Of a stretch of DNA of 64,000 bases, positions 1 through 11,937 are shown in pieces. The stretch lies in the NCBI RefSeq assembly GCF_964204865.1, contig NC_135250.1, positions 23,241,395 through 23,305,394 on the forward strand, written 5' to 3'. The stretch is from Styela clava. Its lineage: Eukaryota > Chordata > Ascidiacea > Stolidobranchia > Styelidae. How positions within the stretch are numbered: the first letter of the stretch is position 1; each line of letters opens with the position of its first letter. The position numbers were made by a program, and so were the translations under genes. Under the pieces are notes generated by a model. That model saw nothing but the letters and a program-made list of their open reading frames with translations. It had not been told where the DNA came from and did not search any database.

Positions 1-1
1 T

Positions 2-958
2 AGAAGATTTCTCGTTGAAAATGAACCATTGATATTTGAATCTATGCAGTCTCTTCGTTCACTGACTTTATCAATACTGGACAGCCATCCTGAGAATATC
101 AGTTCAAAAGATTTCGATTTAACAGAGAATGAACAGCTTGTTGTTTTTGATCAAACTTCTCAAAGAATGCATTGTCATGATATTGATGCTAAAACATGGA
201 CACCAATGCAAACCATAGATCAAGCAATTATACAGAATACATTACATTCTGCTGTAGTGATTGAATCTTACATTTATGTGATTTGTAGAAATGGATCGTT
301 TTATAGACTTGAATATGCTGAATCAAATGCAAAGTGGGAACAAATGACAAATACAAATCTTCAGTGGGCATGCGTAGTTGCACTTGATGGTTTTGTTCAT
401 GGTATTGAATATCAGAATTACTCAAATGTTTTGGAAAGATATGATCCATCAAATAATAGATGGACCAGACTAACAAACAAATCATTGATTCTAGCTTTTG
501 AATCTTTGGTGGCTGCTGATGGAAAGGTGTTTTGTATTGCAGGATATTCTAATCAGATAGGTCGAGCAACAAACCAAGTTGAGATTTATGATCCTGTCAC
601 ATCAACTTGGTCAATGGATAATGGATCATTGAATGAAGCAAGATATCAAGCTTCTGCAACTGCTACAGAGGAAGGAATATATGTTGTGGGAGGTTATGAT
701 AATAATAGAGGTTCAACTCTCACTACTGTTGAATTTCGTTCATCTGTAACTAATACCTGGATGATGTTGAAACCAATGAAAAATGCAAGACAATTTTTCA
801 GTAGTTGTGTGATTGATAAGAAGGTTTATGTCATTGGTGGAAATGGAAATCCTGCAAATATAGAGGAATATGATCCTGAAACAGAAGAATGGAGAATCAT
901 TGAAACAATACAAGGAAAAGATAATTTTCCACGAGCAACTGTTGCACTATCTATATAA
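2..958 (+). CDS. K1: BTB-BACK-Kelch (KLHL-like) gene, 3' portion only
   Basis: The window opens inside the gene, at the end of the BACK domain (RRFLVENEPLIFES), with codons in frame from base 2. The visible part runs through the whole C-terminal Kelch propeller to a TAA at 956-958. Kelch hallmarks are present: the paired glycines of FCIAGYS, VVGGYD and VIGGNG, each followed by a Tyr (IYDP, EYDPETEEW) and a Trp. It is co-linear with the intact 543-aa copies, so about 230 N-terminal residues lie upstream. Copy-specific residues include Arg in ICRNG, Ala-Phe after SLIL, Tyr-Gln after NEAR and Gln-Phe-Phe after KNAR. KLHL proteins are usually substrate adaptors of Cullin-3 ubiquitin ligases; that role is inferred from family membership. 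No lesion is visible in this part. The ATG at base 29 is an internal Met, not the start. Confidence 0.88.
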   Translation, partial: RRFLVENEPLIFESMQSLRSLTLSILDSHPENISSKDFDLTENEQLVVFDQTSQRMHCHDIDAKTWTPMQTIDQAIIQNTLHSAVVIESYIYVICRNGSFYRLEYAESNAKWEQMTNTNLQWACVVALDGFVHGIEYQNYSNVLERYDPSNNRWTRLTNKSLILAFESLVAADGKVFCIAGYSNQIGRATNQVEIYDPVTSTWSMDNGSLNEARYQASATATEEGIYVVGGYDNNRGSTLTTVEFRSSVTNTWMMLKPMKNARQFFSSCVIDKKVYVIGGNGNPANIEEYDPETEEWRIIETIQGKDNFPRATVALSI

Positions 959-2711
959 CATTGATTGCTCTTATACTTGAACAAATATGGTTCTCATATT
1001 CTTGATGAAAATACTTATCATTCTTTCTAATTTGATCTCAAATTAATTTCCTCTGCAGAATGATGTACCGGTAAATTATTGAATTAGTTATCTGTGTGTG
1101 GTAATATATCGAATGAATAATTTCTTTGACAACATTGAATATTGTTTTTCAATCCATTTATCTTAAGAACGAATGTACAGTATGTTTAAAGATACAGCTT
1201 CAATAATTTGTTTTTCATAATATAGCCAATATCAATACTGATAATTTGATTGCTCGGTTAGTTAATCATTACCTATTTTACTTGGAAGTGATAGTGAAAA
1301 TTTCTTTCATATTGTTGGTGTTGATTTTTTATTGTTTTTTTGTTTGTTTTATCATTGCATTTATCATGTTCAACAATTTAATCTCTAATTCTTGAAAATT
1401 TATCATTTTTCAATATTTTATTCAATTTTGTGGTATATCAGATTACAGGGGATTACCCCATATTATTTTTTATGGTTGGTATGGTATGGGTTGTTATCAT
1501 ATCTCTCTCATTACCTTGCATTGACTGTTTATGATGTGACCTATCTGATTTTAGTTCTATACATGAATTCAAGTTTTTCATCTTTATGATCCAGCGGAGG
1601 TTATTTATATTAAAAGCTCATTCCTTCGAGATCACTGTATTTTTCAATTATTATCATTCCACTGCTTTTTTGATATAAAAGTTCGAAGATATGCATGCGT
1701 TAATTATTATTCATGCTTTTTATTCTTTGAGTAACTGACCAAAAAAATTGTGTTTTTGTAAATGAAATATTTAGGTTAGTGGCATACCATCATCTGTATA
1801 ACGTCATAACAGACTTGGTGTGGCCTTCTAGGTTGAGAACAATTATTCAACTTCTGATACTTCTATTCTGAAAATGATGATAATTTTGAGAAAATTTCAT
1901 TTCCGTGAATTTCTTTGCATCTAGTGAGCTATGAAATATAATCATTAATTATTGATTTCAATTACTGATTATCAGACAATAAGTTCTGTAATAAAGGAAA
2001 TATGATTTTATTGAATATCCTCAAAAATTTGTTATTGTAGTATATTAATATTGACTAATTCACTGAACTTGATAAAATATACTGTGATAGTGAAATTGTT
2101 ATTACGTTATGTATAAAAGGTAATAGGAGGAAATATAAATTTTCATCTTGATGCTTTCAGTTAATATTCTGACAAATTCCTACTGGCATTATTCATGTAA
2201 TTTTTCAGGGTTGTAATTTGCAATATTGATATCATAATTAGATCAGCTGGGAAAGAAATTAAATATTATCTCATGGTCGCGGAGTTCCTGCTTGTCTTCA
2301 TAACATGCTTGATTCGTCACTCAACAATTTTCCAAAAGATTGTTGAAGATGATTTGATGCATATTTTTGATAAAGTTTTACGCAGACAACACATGTCATT
2401 ATTGTTTAGCATAAAGTGGAATTGATATCAGGCTGTGAAGTTGGCGGTTTAATAAACTCATTTTGATATTTGCTTAAAACAGCTGTATTTCAAATGTCCT
2501 CGAGTTGGATTCAAAATAGATTAATGGCTTGAACTTAAATTTTTTCATATCTAGAACAACAGTAGATAATCGAATTGTGAGAAAGTTTAAAAAGTGGAGT
2601 AGTTTTTAATTTTGATGGTGTCATCGCACACAAAAACTAAATACTAAAAAGCCAGCAGAAATATTTGAAATAAATGAAAGTGATAGACTTTTAGCGAAAA
2701 ATACAATCGTT
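959..2711. repeat. Duplicated 3' flank of K1 (type 1)
   Basis: Non-coding, AT-rich spacer. It is clearly homologous, with small indels, to the DNA after K2 (9452-10990), after K6 (53436-56230) and to an orphan copy at 26600-29760. Shared landmarks include TTTTTTATGGTTGG, the CATACCATCATCTGTATAACG stretch and the CTGTAATAAAGGAAATATG stretch. It belongs to the tandem duplication unit. No gene was recognised in it. Confidence 0.8.
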
Positions 2712-3318
2712 AAAAAATCGTTCAGAGTGGAGAGCGATAGCTTATTGCCCTTAACCTACGTTCGCTATTAATTTCAATGACCAGACCGTTTTATCTTTTC
2801 CTCTTTATTATGTACATTATATAGATGTAATAGTTTGTTTGTATTCCTCATAAGACTCTATCAATTTTTCGTAAGTGTCTCCTAAATTGCATTTGCTGTA
2901 AATATTTTCGATTTACTGTTTGCCTTATATTGCTTTTAGTTGCATATTCCGCCAAACTTGCCCTTCCTATATTTTTCTGTGCTTTTATCTTGCTTTTCTC
3001 GCGTTTTTATTAGTTGTTGGTAATTATTCCGTGAAAGTTACATTTTCTGTTTTACTGTGCCATAATCGCATACATTTCGAATGTCGCTGTAATTGTATCA
3101 GTTGTGACTTATTCCTAGGATTTATTCATTTTATCCCTCATTTAATTATGTTTATTCTAACCTGTAGCGCTGTAGGTGTCGCTGCTTGAAGACCTTCTCA
3201 GGTCCCTCGCGACTCCGGTCACGCAAAAACATGATTAGTACTGTAATTTATTCATTGTGTCACTTTATGTTTGAACGTGTTTTTTTGTGATGACAAAATA
3301 AACGATTGATTGATTGAT
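2712..3318 (+). mobile_element. 5'-truncated LINE 3' end (CR1/L2/RTE-like tail)
   Basis: This 600-bp block interrupts the type 1 flank. The homologous spot after K2 (about 11004) runs straight from AATCTTTAA into CCACTGG. The block ends in AATAAAC followed by three to four GATT units, a short-repeat tail typical of CR1/L2/RTE-type LINEs rather than a poly-A tail. The short ORF inside shows no recognisable reverse-transcriptase motif. Clade assignment is inferred from the tail only. Confidence 0.5.
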
Positions 3319-3677
3319 TAACCACTGGAAATTTCAAAGCAATTCCTCCAGTAGGTAATGAGGAAAGATATTTTCTCACAACAACATATTAACAAAACGA
3401 TTCATATGTACACTTCATGACCAATTGGAATCTAGAAGATCGGGATATTATATTTTAATTAATATTTTTGGTGATCTGTCATTGTCGAGCAATCGTGATC
3501 ACACTAGATGGTATCCAAGAGTTACTCAATCCCGCTCAATCCAACACCAGATAGTTAGGGTATTCCCCGTTTCAGGAAGGTGCTGTGTTGTGGGATATAC
3601 AACACCGTGCATTTTGTTTCGGCATTCTGGATATACCGGTATAAGTTTATTTTCATTCATCAATGAACTAGGTATAT
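3319..3677. repeat. Module P, left part, first copy
   Basis: Duplicated spacer sequence also found at 11005-11390, 29760-30019, 32871-32975 and 58928-59251. It includes the TCATGTCCAATTAGAATC region, a stretch reading GGTATTCCCCGTTTC and the TTGTTTCGGCATTCTGGA block. The LINE fragment at 3678-4681 splits it. No gene is seen. Confidence 0.7.
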
Positions 3678-4681
3678 ATATTCAATATAGGTCAACAACT
3701 AAGTGTTCACTATAATTTACCTGTAAATAATAGTGTATATCATTTTATTCAACCTAATAAGCATTATAAATGTATTCTAGAGTTCATAAGAGTGCATAAT
3801 ATCACTATAAATGATGTTAGGCTGGGGCATCATAGAACTTTATATGATAAAATTGTTGATACATTGAAATGTGAAAGAATTGTATTTCTAAACAATGGGG
3901 ATATTCGAACAGCATGTTTGAATATTCATAATAAAATTCTAGCTAATCATGTAAAAACTTTTAACTACAAATTATTGTGGAATATTTTACCGCTTAAAAC
4001 AATGTCAAGAATTAGATATATTGCTGGGGATGACCTATGTGTATTTTGTGACAAAGAAGCTGAATTTATAACACTTTATTCTGGAATTGCTCATTTGTGA
4101 AACAATTGTATGATTATGTTTTTTCTATTATCATGAAAATAACTAACAGTGGCAACTTAATAAATTATGAAACATGTATATTATTAGATTTAAGACAATA
4201 ATTATGTACATTTGACCAATATAGAAAAAAATGCTATTATTTTATTGATATGTACTGCAAGATATAAAATTTGGTTGCAAAGAAATGCAGTGATTTTTGA
4301 AAATGTAATGCCAAGAGTGAATAATGTAGTCAATACTATAAGAAATTCAATAAGGTGTAGGAGGAATATAGAACGACTGAGAAATTTACCTAATTATTGT
4401 GAAGAACTTGATTTATTATGCAAATATATATAAATATGACTAGAAGTGTTTATCGTAATGAAGTGGAACTAATTCTTAAAATTTTATTTTTCATGCATTA
4501 ATTAAAATAATGGTAAATGACATCATGGAACATATAATAGATGATAACAACAAATGGGAGTTACAACGGATATGCTACAATACGGATACAAATGATCAAT
4601 ATTTATTATGGAATTTATACTGTCTCATCTGTATGTAATGATTTATATTATTATTTTATCTATAAAAGAAAAAAAAAAAAA
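3678..4681 (+). mobile_element. 5'-truncated L1/Tx1-like LINE with poly-A tail and 16-bp TSD
   Basis: The insert is flanked by the direct repeat AATGAACTAGGTATAT at 3662-3677 and 4682-4697. It ends in an A-rich tail (about 4666-4681), as expected from target-primed reverse transcription. The same locus is uninterrupted at about 11373-11390 and 32956-32972. Internal frames (3792-4100, 4212-4433) encode the post-RT tail of a non-LTR retrotransposon ORF2, with a CVFCDKEAE zinc-binding motif and an ILPLKTMSRIRYI stretch like the tail of the element at 59252-60790. Frames are broken, so it is inactive. Confidence 0.8.
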
Positions 4682-5270
4682 AATGAACTAGGTATATGTG
4701 TGAATGCGATATTGAAGAGACTTTATGTCATTAATTTTTGGGGTCTTACTACTAACTTAATACCGTACAACGCGAAACACCGCAAAGAGCGCAAAACAGA
4801 GGGAAACAGCGCATAACAGAGGAAAATAGCGTGAAACAGAAGGAAACCAGCGCCAGTCAGGAGACCCAGTTATAACCGCCTCATGACGGCTCCTGCCACA
4901 AAAGAACAACGGCACCTCTCGTCATGGTTTTATGGCGCTATTTCCGGTATTTTTACGAGGTTATGTAGCGGATTCTAGGTCATCGTGCGAAATTTAATGT
5001 ACTTTTTTTTTTTATCTAACTCTAACCCTAAAGCTAAATCAATTAAAACTGTATCCATATGAAAAATGTTCAAAATTGCGTTACTCAAAATGTGTCACGA
5101 GCAGGAGCAGACCTGTCATTACAGCCTACATGCCTCGGTTTGTATTTTTAATTTGCTGCCGTGTTACCCCAACTCAAAAAAAAATAAAAAATATGTGCCC
5201 CAACTCATTGCAAATTTTTTATCCTGCTTTGCGCTGTTTTCCTCTGTTGCGCGATGTGTTCAATAAGTAG
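4682..5270. repeat. Module P, continuation (GCG/AAACAG-rich arm and core)
   Basis: The sequence resumes after the LINE. From about 4747 it contains an arm of degenerate GCGCAAAACAGAGGAAA words. The complementary words TTTTGCGCTGTTTTCCTCTG appear near 5225-5250, so the module is bounded by inverted arms. The core (4880-4960) holds a CTCCTGCCAC...CATGGTTTTATGG motif related to the ends of the Zisupton-like element at 34410. Paralogous copies are at 11436-11937 and 33019-34010. No coding capacity was seen. Confidence 0.65.
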
Positions 5271-6261
5271 TAGGGATGGGACGAGTTCGGCATTACAGAG
5301 ATTTGACGAATCCGAGTAATAGGTCAAGGACTCGAATCTGCCGAGTCCTTGATGTCAATGGAAAAGCAGAAAAACGTGTTTCTGACCATGCTACAGCATC
5401 GTGCGCTCACAAACATACGTCGTAGCTCATATTTTTTGCCTAATGGTTCCGCAGATAGCTGTTGAATCATTTTGAATATATATTTTTCTTTTTTTTGGCG
5501 GCCATAATACAATCATAAACGTGGGTCAATGTGCGCCTTGGCTGTGAACTGGATTTCCAGCCCACATTGCGTCAATTCTGGGCGGCTATTCAGAAATTCT
5601 TACATGTCAATATGAAAAATAAAAAGCTTTCGACTACAATGCTTTCCCATAATTCCAGATATTTCTAGCCGTAAATTTACTATGTCATGTGCGCATATGG
5701 TAGAGAAATGCCACTAGTCGTCAATACAATATGGTACATCTGCTTGCAATTTAGTAGTTCATGTAAACGTTCTAAAACTCTACATGCTTTTCGTTGCTTT
5801 TTTGGCGAAAGGATTGCACGCAATAAACTTGATTTTAAAGAGGTATTGATGAGATTCCACATTGGGTTGATCCAGAGCATGTTTCATATTTACGCGAATC
5901 AAAAAACCCAAAAATATTGCAATAACACATAATTTATTGTGTATCACATGTATACCAAAAAGGATAGATAGTTTGGAGGCGACTGGCGCAACATCATTGT
6001 TATGAGCGATCAATAGTTTTTAACTTGCGTTATATTATCTGGATATCTGTCGTCGTTTTATTAGGAGTGTCCATAATGCACACGAAGGATATTGTTACAG
6101 ATCTAACATTGAATTTTAACTAGTTAAGGTATGTAGTGGGATTTATAGAGGCAAAAGTACAAACATATGCGTAAATTAGTAAAAACAGAATTGATTATCG
6201 ACAAAAAATGCCTGGATTCGACTCGAATCCGAGTCCGGATCCGAATCCCGGCCTATCTCCA
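5271..6261. mobile_element. hAT-like MITE, about 1 kb, nested in module P (copy 1)
   Basis: The ends are inverted: TAGGGATGGGACGAG at the left, and at the right GGCCTATCTCCA, which reads as TGGAGATAGGCC on the other strand. Flanks are ATAAGTAG (5263-5270) and GTAAGTAG (6262-6269), an 8-bp target duplication with one difference. The paralogous spot at 33990-34006 has a single GTAAGTAG and no insert. CGAATCCGAGTCC-type palindromic words occur near both ends. ORFs inside are short and unrecognised. Confidence 0.72.
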
Positions 6262-7360
6262 GTAAGTAGTAAGACCGTTCATTTTTGGAATGTCAATGGG
6301 CTGTTGATTGGCAATGGTGTTGCATAGAATATAATCAAAATACTATTTCAGCAAATGAATCACAATAGTATGCGAAAAATCAAAAATTTGGGAATATCGA
6401 AATTCAGTAAAATATGATGAAATAGTTAAAAGTAGAAGTACTATGCATTCAATTTTCAAATGTTAACTGATAGAAATTTTAAATTTATGGAAAACAAGTG
6501 AAAGAAATGATTTAATTAAACTGTTTAATTTGGGGCAACTTATACTAAATCGACAGTAAAATCTTTATACGAATTAGAGGTAGGATTGGGCCGAAAATTC
6601 CGGCCCGACCCAGGCCCGTGGGTATTAAACCCGACCCAAGCCCGACTAATTAACTGGATTTGCAGGCCCGAAGCAAACCCGAACGTTCCCATTTTATTCA
6701 GTTCATCGAATTGTCATTGCAAGAGTTGATGAAGCAACTTCTGTTTTTTTGCAAACCACGGTCTTTCGTGGCCAAAACACGGTCGAAATGCGTCATTTAA
6801 AAAGAGTCACCGATAGAGAAGCCTGACCCAAACGTAAAGATTGACATTTCAGGCTTGACCAGCCCCGAATTACGGGTTGACTCAGGCTTCAGATCTTAGC
6901 TTTAATATGAAAATTCAGTTTGGCATTGGAATTTATTTGGCGAGAAAAAAAAAAGTCATAGTCAAGTTGATTTTTTCCAACCTGTAATAAATTCAACAGA
7001 TATAAATGCGAAAGAGTAAAAAATATAATTTTACTGGCAGACTGGGAAGTGAAGTCGCGGGGAGATTTGTTGGTGGGCCTGTTATCCAACTAAACCTAAT
7101 TGAAATTATGATAATCTGTAGTGGGCTGGACATTGGAAGACTGGAGAAAAATGATAATAGAGAACAGGTTTAGACAGGATAATGATGAAATGAATTCCAT
7201 TAAACATTAGTTGTTTAACATGCCAATATGGAGTATGATACCGGTACTCAAATATGAAATAACAGAATTAGAATGAAACATATACTATCATAAGCTAGCA
7301 TTTGGATAGGCGCATTATACTGCAATATATATGAATAATTAGATAATAAAACTATGTTGG
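6262..7360. repeat. 5' spacer of K2 with a GGGCC/GACCC-rich repeat
   Basis: Non-coding spacer paralogous to 12976-14460. Between about 6586 and 6897 lies a GC-rich block with repeated GGCCCGACCC and CCCGACCCAAGCCCG words at its left and loosely complementary words at its right. It is probably an old MITE, and its partner is at about 13704-13999. No gene was recognised. Confidence 0.5.
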
Positions 7361-7749
7361 AGTATCAGTTCAGGTTTTTAGGCTTCGAAACATCTCGAGA
7401 ACAAACCAAATTAAACTAATATTATTACATGATACCGGTACTTGCATTTTACACTCCACAAGAGATTTGTATTTTCAGACATTTGGACCTGATAGGTGTA
7501 TTTGATGTTCGTGGTACAGCAACGTTTATCTGTTATGTCGCCAATTCAACAGTTGGTTAAACAAATGTTAAGTTTTTCTGTTTTGCTCAGTTGAAGCAAT
7601 TCTGGTATATTTAAGATGGTCTGGATCATGCAGTTGTGCTTGGTGATGAAACATTTTTTTTTGAATATTGAGGTTTATTTTTGATTGACTGTTATGTCTA
7701 ATTACGGTAATTACCGTATCTTTAAATTATTTATTTTTTTCTATTGTTT
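7361..7749 (+). repeat. Type A 5' leader of K2
   Basis: A conserved block that lies 5' of K2, K3 (14461-16379, interrupted by a hAT) and K5 (48302-48681) but not of K4, K6 or K7. In K3 and K5 it happens to be open for 68 codons, but the K2 copy has a TAA in that frame (about 7415). It is therefore treated as promoter or intron sequence, not a conserved peptide. It may contain the promoter and first non-coding exon; this is inferred. Confidence 0.55.
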
Positions 7750-7817
7750 AAGGTCTTTTCAATAATAGTAGTAGTATCATAAAATTCTTTATAAAATCAA
7801 ACCAAGTCATCTCAAAA
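7735..7817 (+). promoter_or_regulatory. K2 leader: pyrimidine tract + AG, TATAAAA, Kozak
   Basis: A T-rich tract ends in TTGTTTAAG|GTC (AG at 7751-7752), shaped like a 3' splice site 66 nt before the ATG. A TATAAAA word lies at 7790-7796. The start context CTCAAAAATGG has A at -3 and G at +4. The AG could accept a 5'-UTR exon or a trans-spliced leader. Alternatively the TATA word could serve a promoter immediately upstream. The two readings cannot be separated by sequence alone. Confidence 0.45.
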
Positions 7818-9451
7818 ATGGAAGAAAAAATCAATACAGATTCTAAAGAACATGCTGTTGAAATTTTACAACAATTAAATGAATATCGTAAAACTGGACG
7901 TCATTGTGATTTCATGATCAAAGCTGGATCTGAGGAACTTCCTGTTCATAAGAATATTGTGTCGGCAAGTTCCGATTATTTTAAAGCAATGTTATCTCAT
8001 GAAAATGTTGAAACAAAATCTGGTGTCGTTGAAATAAAGGAATTTGATGAAGTTTGTGTTAAAAAATGTGTTGATTTCATTTACACTGGAAGTGCTTATG
8101 TTGCCAAAGAAAAACGTGAAACACTCATGGGTGTTGCTCACATGATGCAGCTGCAAAGACTTTGTGATAGTATCGCAATATTTCTGGAAGATGATCTTGA
8201 TCCTAGATCGTTTTTTCAAACTAAAAATATTGCGAATAGGTACAACTGTAAACAACTTGAGGAAAAATGCAATCAGTTTGCATTGCAACGTTTTGAAGAA
8301 ATTGCCCAGTCTGATGAGTTTATGGATCTTGATGAAAAATTTATTTCATTTTTGATGGAATCGAAGGAAACAAAAGCAAGGGAAGAAGGGAAATGTAAGA
8401 TTTGTTAGCATGGACCAAACATGATATTGATGAAAGAAAGGAATGTTTTCTTAGTTTGGTGATGAAATTCCAGTTGACAAAAATGACTTTGTCATATAGA
8501 AGATTTCTTGTTGAAAATGAGCCACTGTTATATGAATCTATGCAGTCAATTCGTTCAATGACTTTATCAATCTTGGACAGCAATGGGAATGCCGGTTCAA
8601 AAGATTTCAATTTAATTCAGAATCAACAGCTGGTTGTTTTTGATCAGACTTCCAAAAGAATGCATTGTCATGATGTTGATGATAAAACATGGACACCAAT
8701 GCAAACCATAGATCAAGCAATTATACAGAATACATTATATTCTGCTGTAGTGATGGAATCTTACATTTCTGTAATTTGTGAAAATGGATTGTTTTATAGA
8801 CTTGAATATGCTGAATCAAATGCAAAGTGGGAACAAATGACAAATCCAAATCTTCAGTATGCATGTGTAGTTGCACTAAATGGTTTTGTTTATGGTATTG
8901 AGTATCAGATTTACTCAAACATTATGGAAAGATATGATCCATCAAATAATAGATGGACCAGACTAACGAACAAATCATTGATTCTGGTCCATGAATCTTT
9001 GGTATCTGCAGATGAAAAGGTGTTTTGTATTGCAGGATATTCTAATCAGCAATGTCGAGCAACAAACCAAGTTGAGATTTATGATTCTGTCACATCAACT
9101 TGGTCAATGGATAATAGATCATTGAATGAAGTAAGATATACTGCTTCTGCAACTGCTACAGATGAAGGAATATATGTTATGGGAGGTTATAATGTTAATG
9201 GGAGTACAGTTCTGAATACTGCTGAATTTCGTTCATCTGTAACTAAAACCTGGACGATGTTGAAACCAATGAAAAATGCAAGGCAATGGTGCAGTAGTTG
9301 TGTGATTGATGTCAAAGTTTATGTCATTGGTGGAAATGGAAATCCTGCAAATATAGAGGAATATGATCCAGAAACAAAAGAATGGAAAATCATTGAAACA
9401 ATGCAAGGAAAAAATATAATTCCATTGGCAACTATTGCAATATCTATCTAA
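7818..9451 (+). pseudogene. K2: BTB-BACK-Kelch gene with one 1-base frameshift
   Basis: It starts with MEEKINTDSKEHAVEILQQL like its sisters. The BTB domain (about residues 25-130) and first half of BACK read cleanly to base 8399. There the sister codons AAG-ATG-TTG-TTA have become AAG-ATT-TGT-TAG, a one-base loss that ends the frame at 8406-8408. From about 8402 the remaining BACK and full Kelch propeller stay open in the shifted frame to a TAA at 9449-9451. A single lesion in an otherwise well-preserved ORF means a very young pseudogene or an assembly error. Copy-specific face residues include Glu in ICENG, Val-His after SLIL, Tyr-Thr after NEVR and Gln-Trp-Cys after KNAR. If translated as is, it would give an isolated BTB protein of 196 aa. 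Confidence 0.85.
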
Positions 9452-11435
9452 CATCGATTACTCTCATACTTGGACATATATAGTTCTCATATTCTTAATG
9501 AAATTAATTATCAGTCTTTTTAATTATCGCTCAAATTGAATATCCTTGTCTTTTTGCAGAATAATGAAACTATTAAATTATTCATTAGTGTGTGGTAATA
9601 TATAGAATGAATAATTCCTTTGACAAAAAGTTTTGTTTGATTATTTTTCTTCTATATATTTAGCTTAATAAGAACGAATTTACAGAATGTTTTAAGATAT
9701 AGCTTAAATATTTTCTCTTTACAGATAGCCATTATCAATATTGATAATTCGATTGCTTGGTTAAGTGACAAGTGAAAATTAATTTCACATTGGTACTGTT
9801 GATTTATCATTATTTTTTTTATATCATTGCATTTATTATGATCAACAATTTATTCTCTAATTCATGAAAATGTATCATTTTCCAATATTTCATTCATTTT
9901 TGAGATATGTCAGATTACAGGCGCTTACCCCATATTATTTTTTATGGTTGGTATGGTATGGGTTGTAATCATATCTTTCTCGTTAACTCACATGAATTGT
10001 TTATGATGGGGCCTTTCTGATTTTATACATACACTGTATTTTTTAAATATTATAATTTCAATGCTTTTTTGATATAACTAGTTTGAAGATATGCCTTTTA
10101 AATGTGTTAAATATTATTCATGCTTTTTATTTTTTAAGTACGGTAACTGATCAAAAAATGGTGATTTTGTAAATGAAATATTTAAGTTTATGCCCCTGTT
10201 GCACAAATTGGTTTCTGTCCATCCAATATCAAATTTTTGCAAATCTATTATTACAAATAAAAGAAAATACAAAACTTTTGGGTTTAGGAAGAGTAGTGTT
10301 AATTCAACCATGCCTTAGTAATGACCTCACTGCTGATCACTGTTGTCCAATGCATTATTAGTATTTTGTATCTTTTTGAGGTGAGGCTCATTTCATACCA
10401 TCATCTGTATAACGTCATAACAGACTTGTTGTGGCTTTCTAGGTTGAGAACAATTATTCAACTTCTGATATTTCTATTCTGAAAATGATGATAATTTTGA
10501 GAAAATTTTATTTTCGTGAATTTCTTTGCATCTAGTGAGCCATGAAATATAATCATTGATTATTGATTTCAATTCCTGATTAACAGACAATAAGTTCTGT
10601 AATAAAGGAAATATGATTTTATTGAATATTCTTCGAGATTTTATTATTGTAGTATATTAATATTGACTAATTCACTGAACTTGATAAAATATACTGTGTT
10701 AGTGAAATTGTTATTGCTTTATGTATATAAGGTACTAGAAGGAAATATAAATTTTCATTTTGATGCTTGTGGTCAATCTTCTGATAAATTCTTACTGGCA
10801 TTATTTATGTAATTTTTCACAGCTGTAATTTGCAATATTGATATCACAATTAGATCAGCTGAGAAAGAAATTAAGTATTCTCTGATGGTCACGAAGTTCC
10901 TACCAGTCTTTATAACATTGCACACAAAAACTAAATACTAAAGAGCCAGCAGAAATTTTTGAAATAAATGAAAGTGATAGCCTTCTAGCGAAAAGTACAA
11001 TCTTTAACCACTGGAAATATCAAAGCAATTTCTTCAGTAGGTAATAAGGAAAGATATTTTTTCACAACGACAACAAAATAATAACAAAACGATCCATATG
11101 TACACTTCATGTCCAATTAGAATCTAGAAGATCGGGAACTTATATTTTAATTAATTAATATTTTTGGTGATCTGTCATTTTCGAACTATAGAGGGTTAAC
11201 ATCCTCTGTGGTCGAACAATCGGGATCACAGCCATGAGCCACCACCAGATGGTTAGGGTATTCCCCGTTTCACGGACAACAGGCAGGAAGGTGTTGTGTT
11301 GTGGGAAATACAACAGGGTGCATTTTGTTTCGGCATTCTGGACATACCGTATAAGTTCATTTTTATTCATCAATGAACCAGGTATATGTGTGAATGCAAT
11401 ATTGAAGAGACTTTATGTCATTAATTTTTGGGGTC
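9452..11435. repeat. Type 1 3' flank of K2, then module P left part
   Basis: Paralogous to the spacer after K1 but shorter, because it lacks the LINE insertions seen at 2712-3318 and 3678-4681. It supplies the empty sites for both. The type 1 flank runs to about 10990 and module P begins after it. No gene was recognised; the ORFs are short and not shared in frame with the paralogous copies. Confidence 0.75.
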
Positions 11436-11937
11436 TTACTACTTACTGAATACCGTACAACGCGAAACACCGTTAAGAGCGCATAACTGAGGAAAATAGC
11501 GAGAAGCAGAAGGAAACCAGCGCAAAACAGGAGACGTACCGTAGTTATTTCCACCTCATGATGGCTCCTGCCACGAAAGAACAACGGCGCCTCTCGCCAT
11601 GGTTTCATGGCGCTATTTCCGGTATTTTTTCAAGGTTATGTAGCGGATTCTAGGTCATCATGCGAAATTTTATTTACTTTTTTTTTTTATCTAACCCTAA
11701 CCCCAAAGCTAAATCAATTAAAACTGTATATATATGGAAAATGTTCTAAATTGCATTACCCAAAATGTGTCACTAGCAGGGGCAGCCCTGCCATTACAAC
11801 CTACATGCCTTGGTTTGTGTTTTCAATTTGCTGCTGTGGTAACCCAACTCAAAAAAATATGTGCCCCAACTCATTGCAAATTTATTTTCTGTTTTGCGCG
11901 CTGTTTTCCTCTGTTGCGCGATGTATTCAATAAGTAG
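11436..11937. repeat. Module P core, second copy
   Basis: Same structure as 4747-5270, with CGCGAAACACCG and CAGAAGGAAACCAGCGC words at the left and TTTGCGCGCTGTTTTCC near the right. In between (about 11555-11635) is the CTCCTGCCACGAA...CGCCATGGTTTCATGG motif. The nested MITE follows immediately. Confidence 0.65.
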
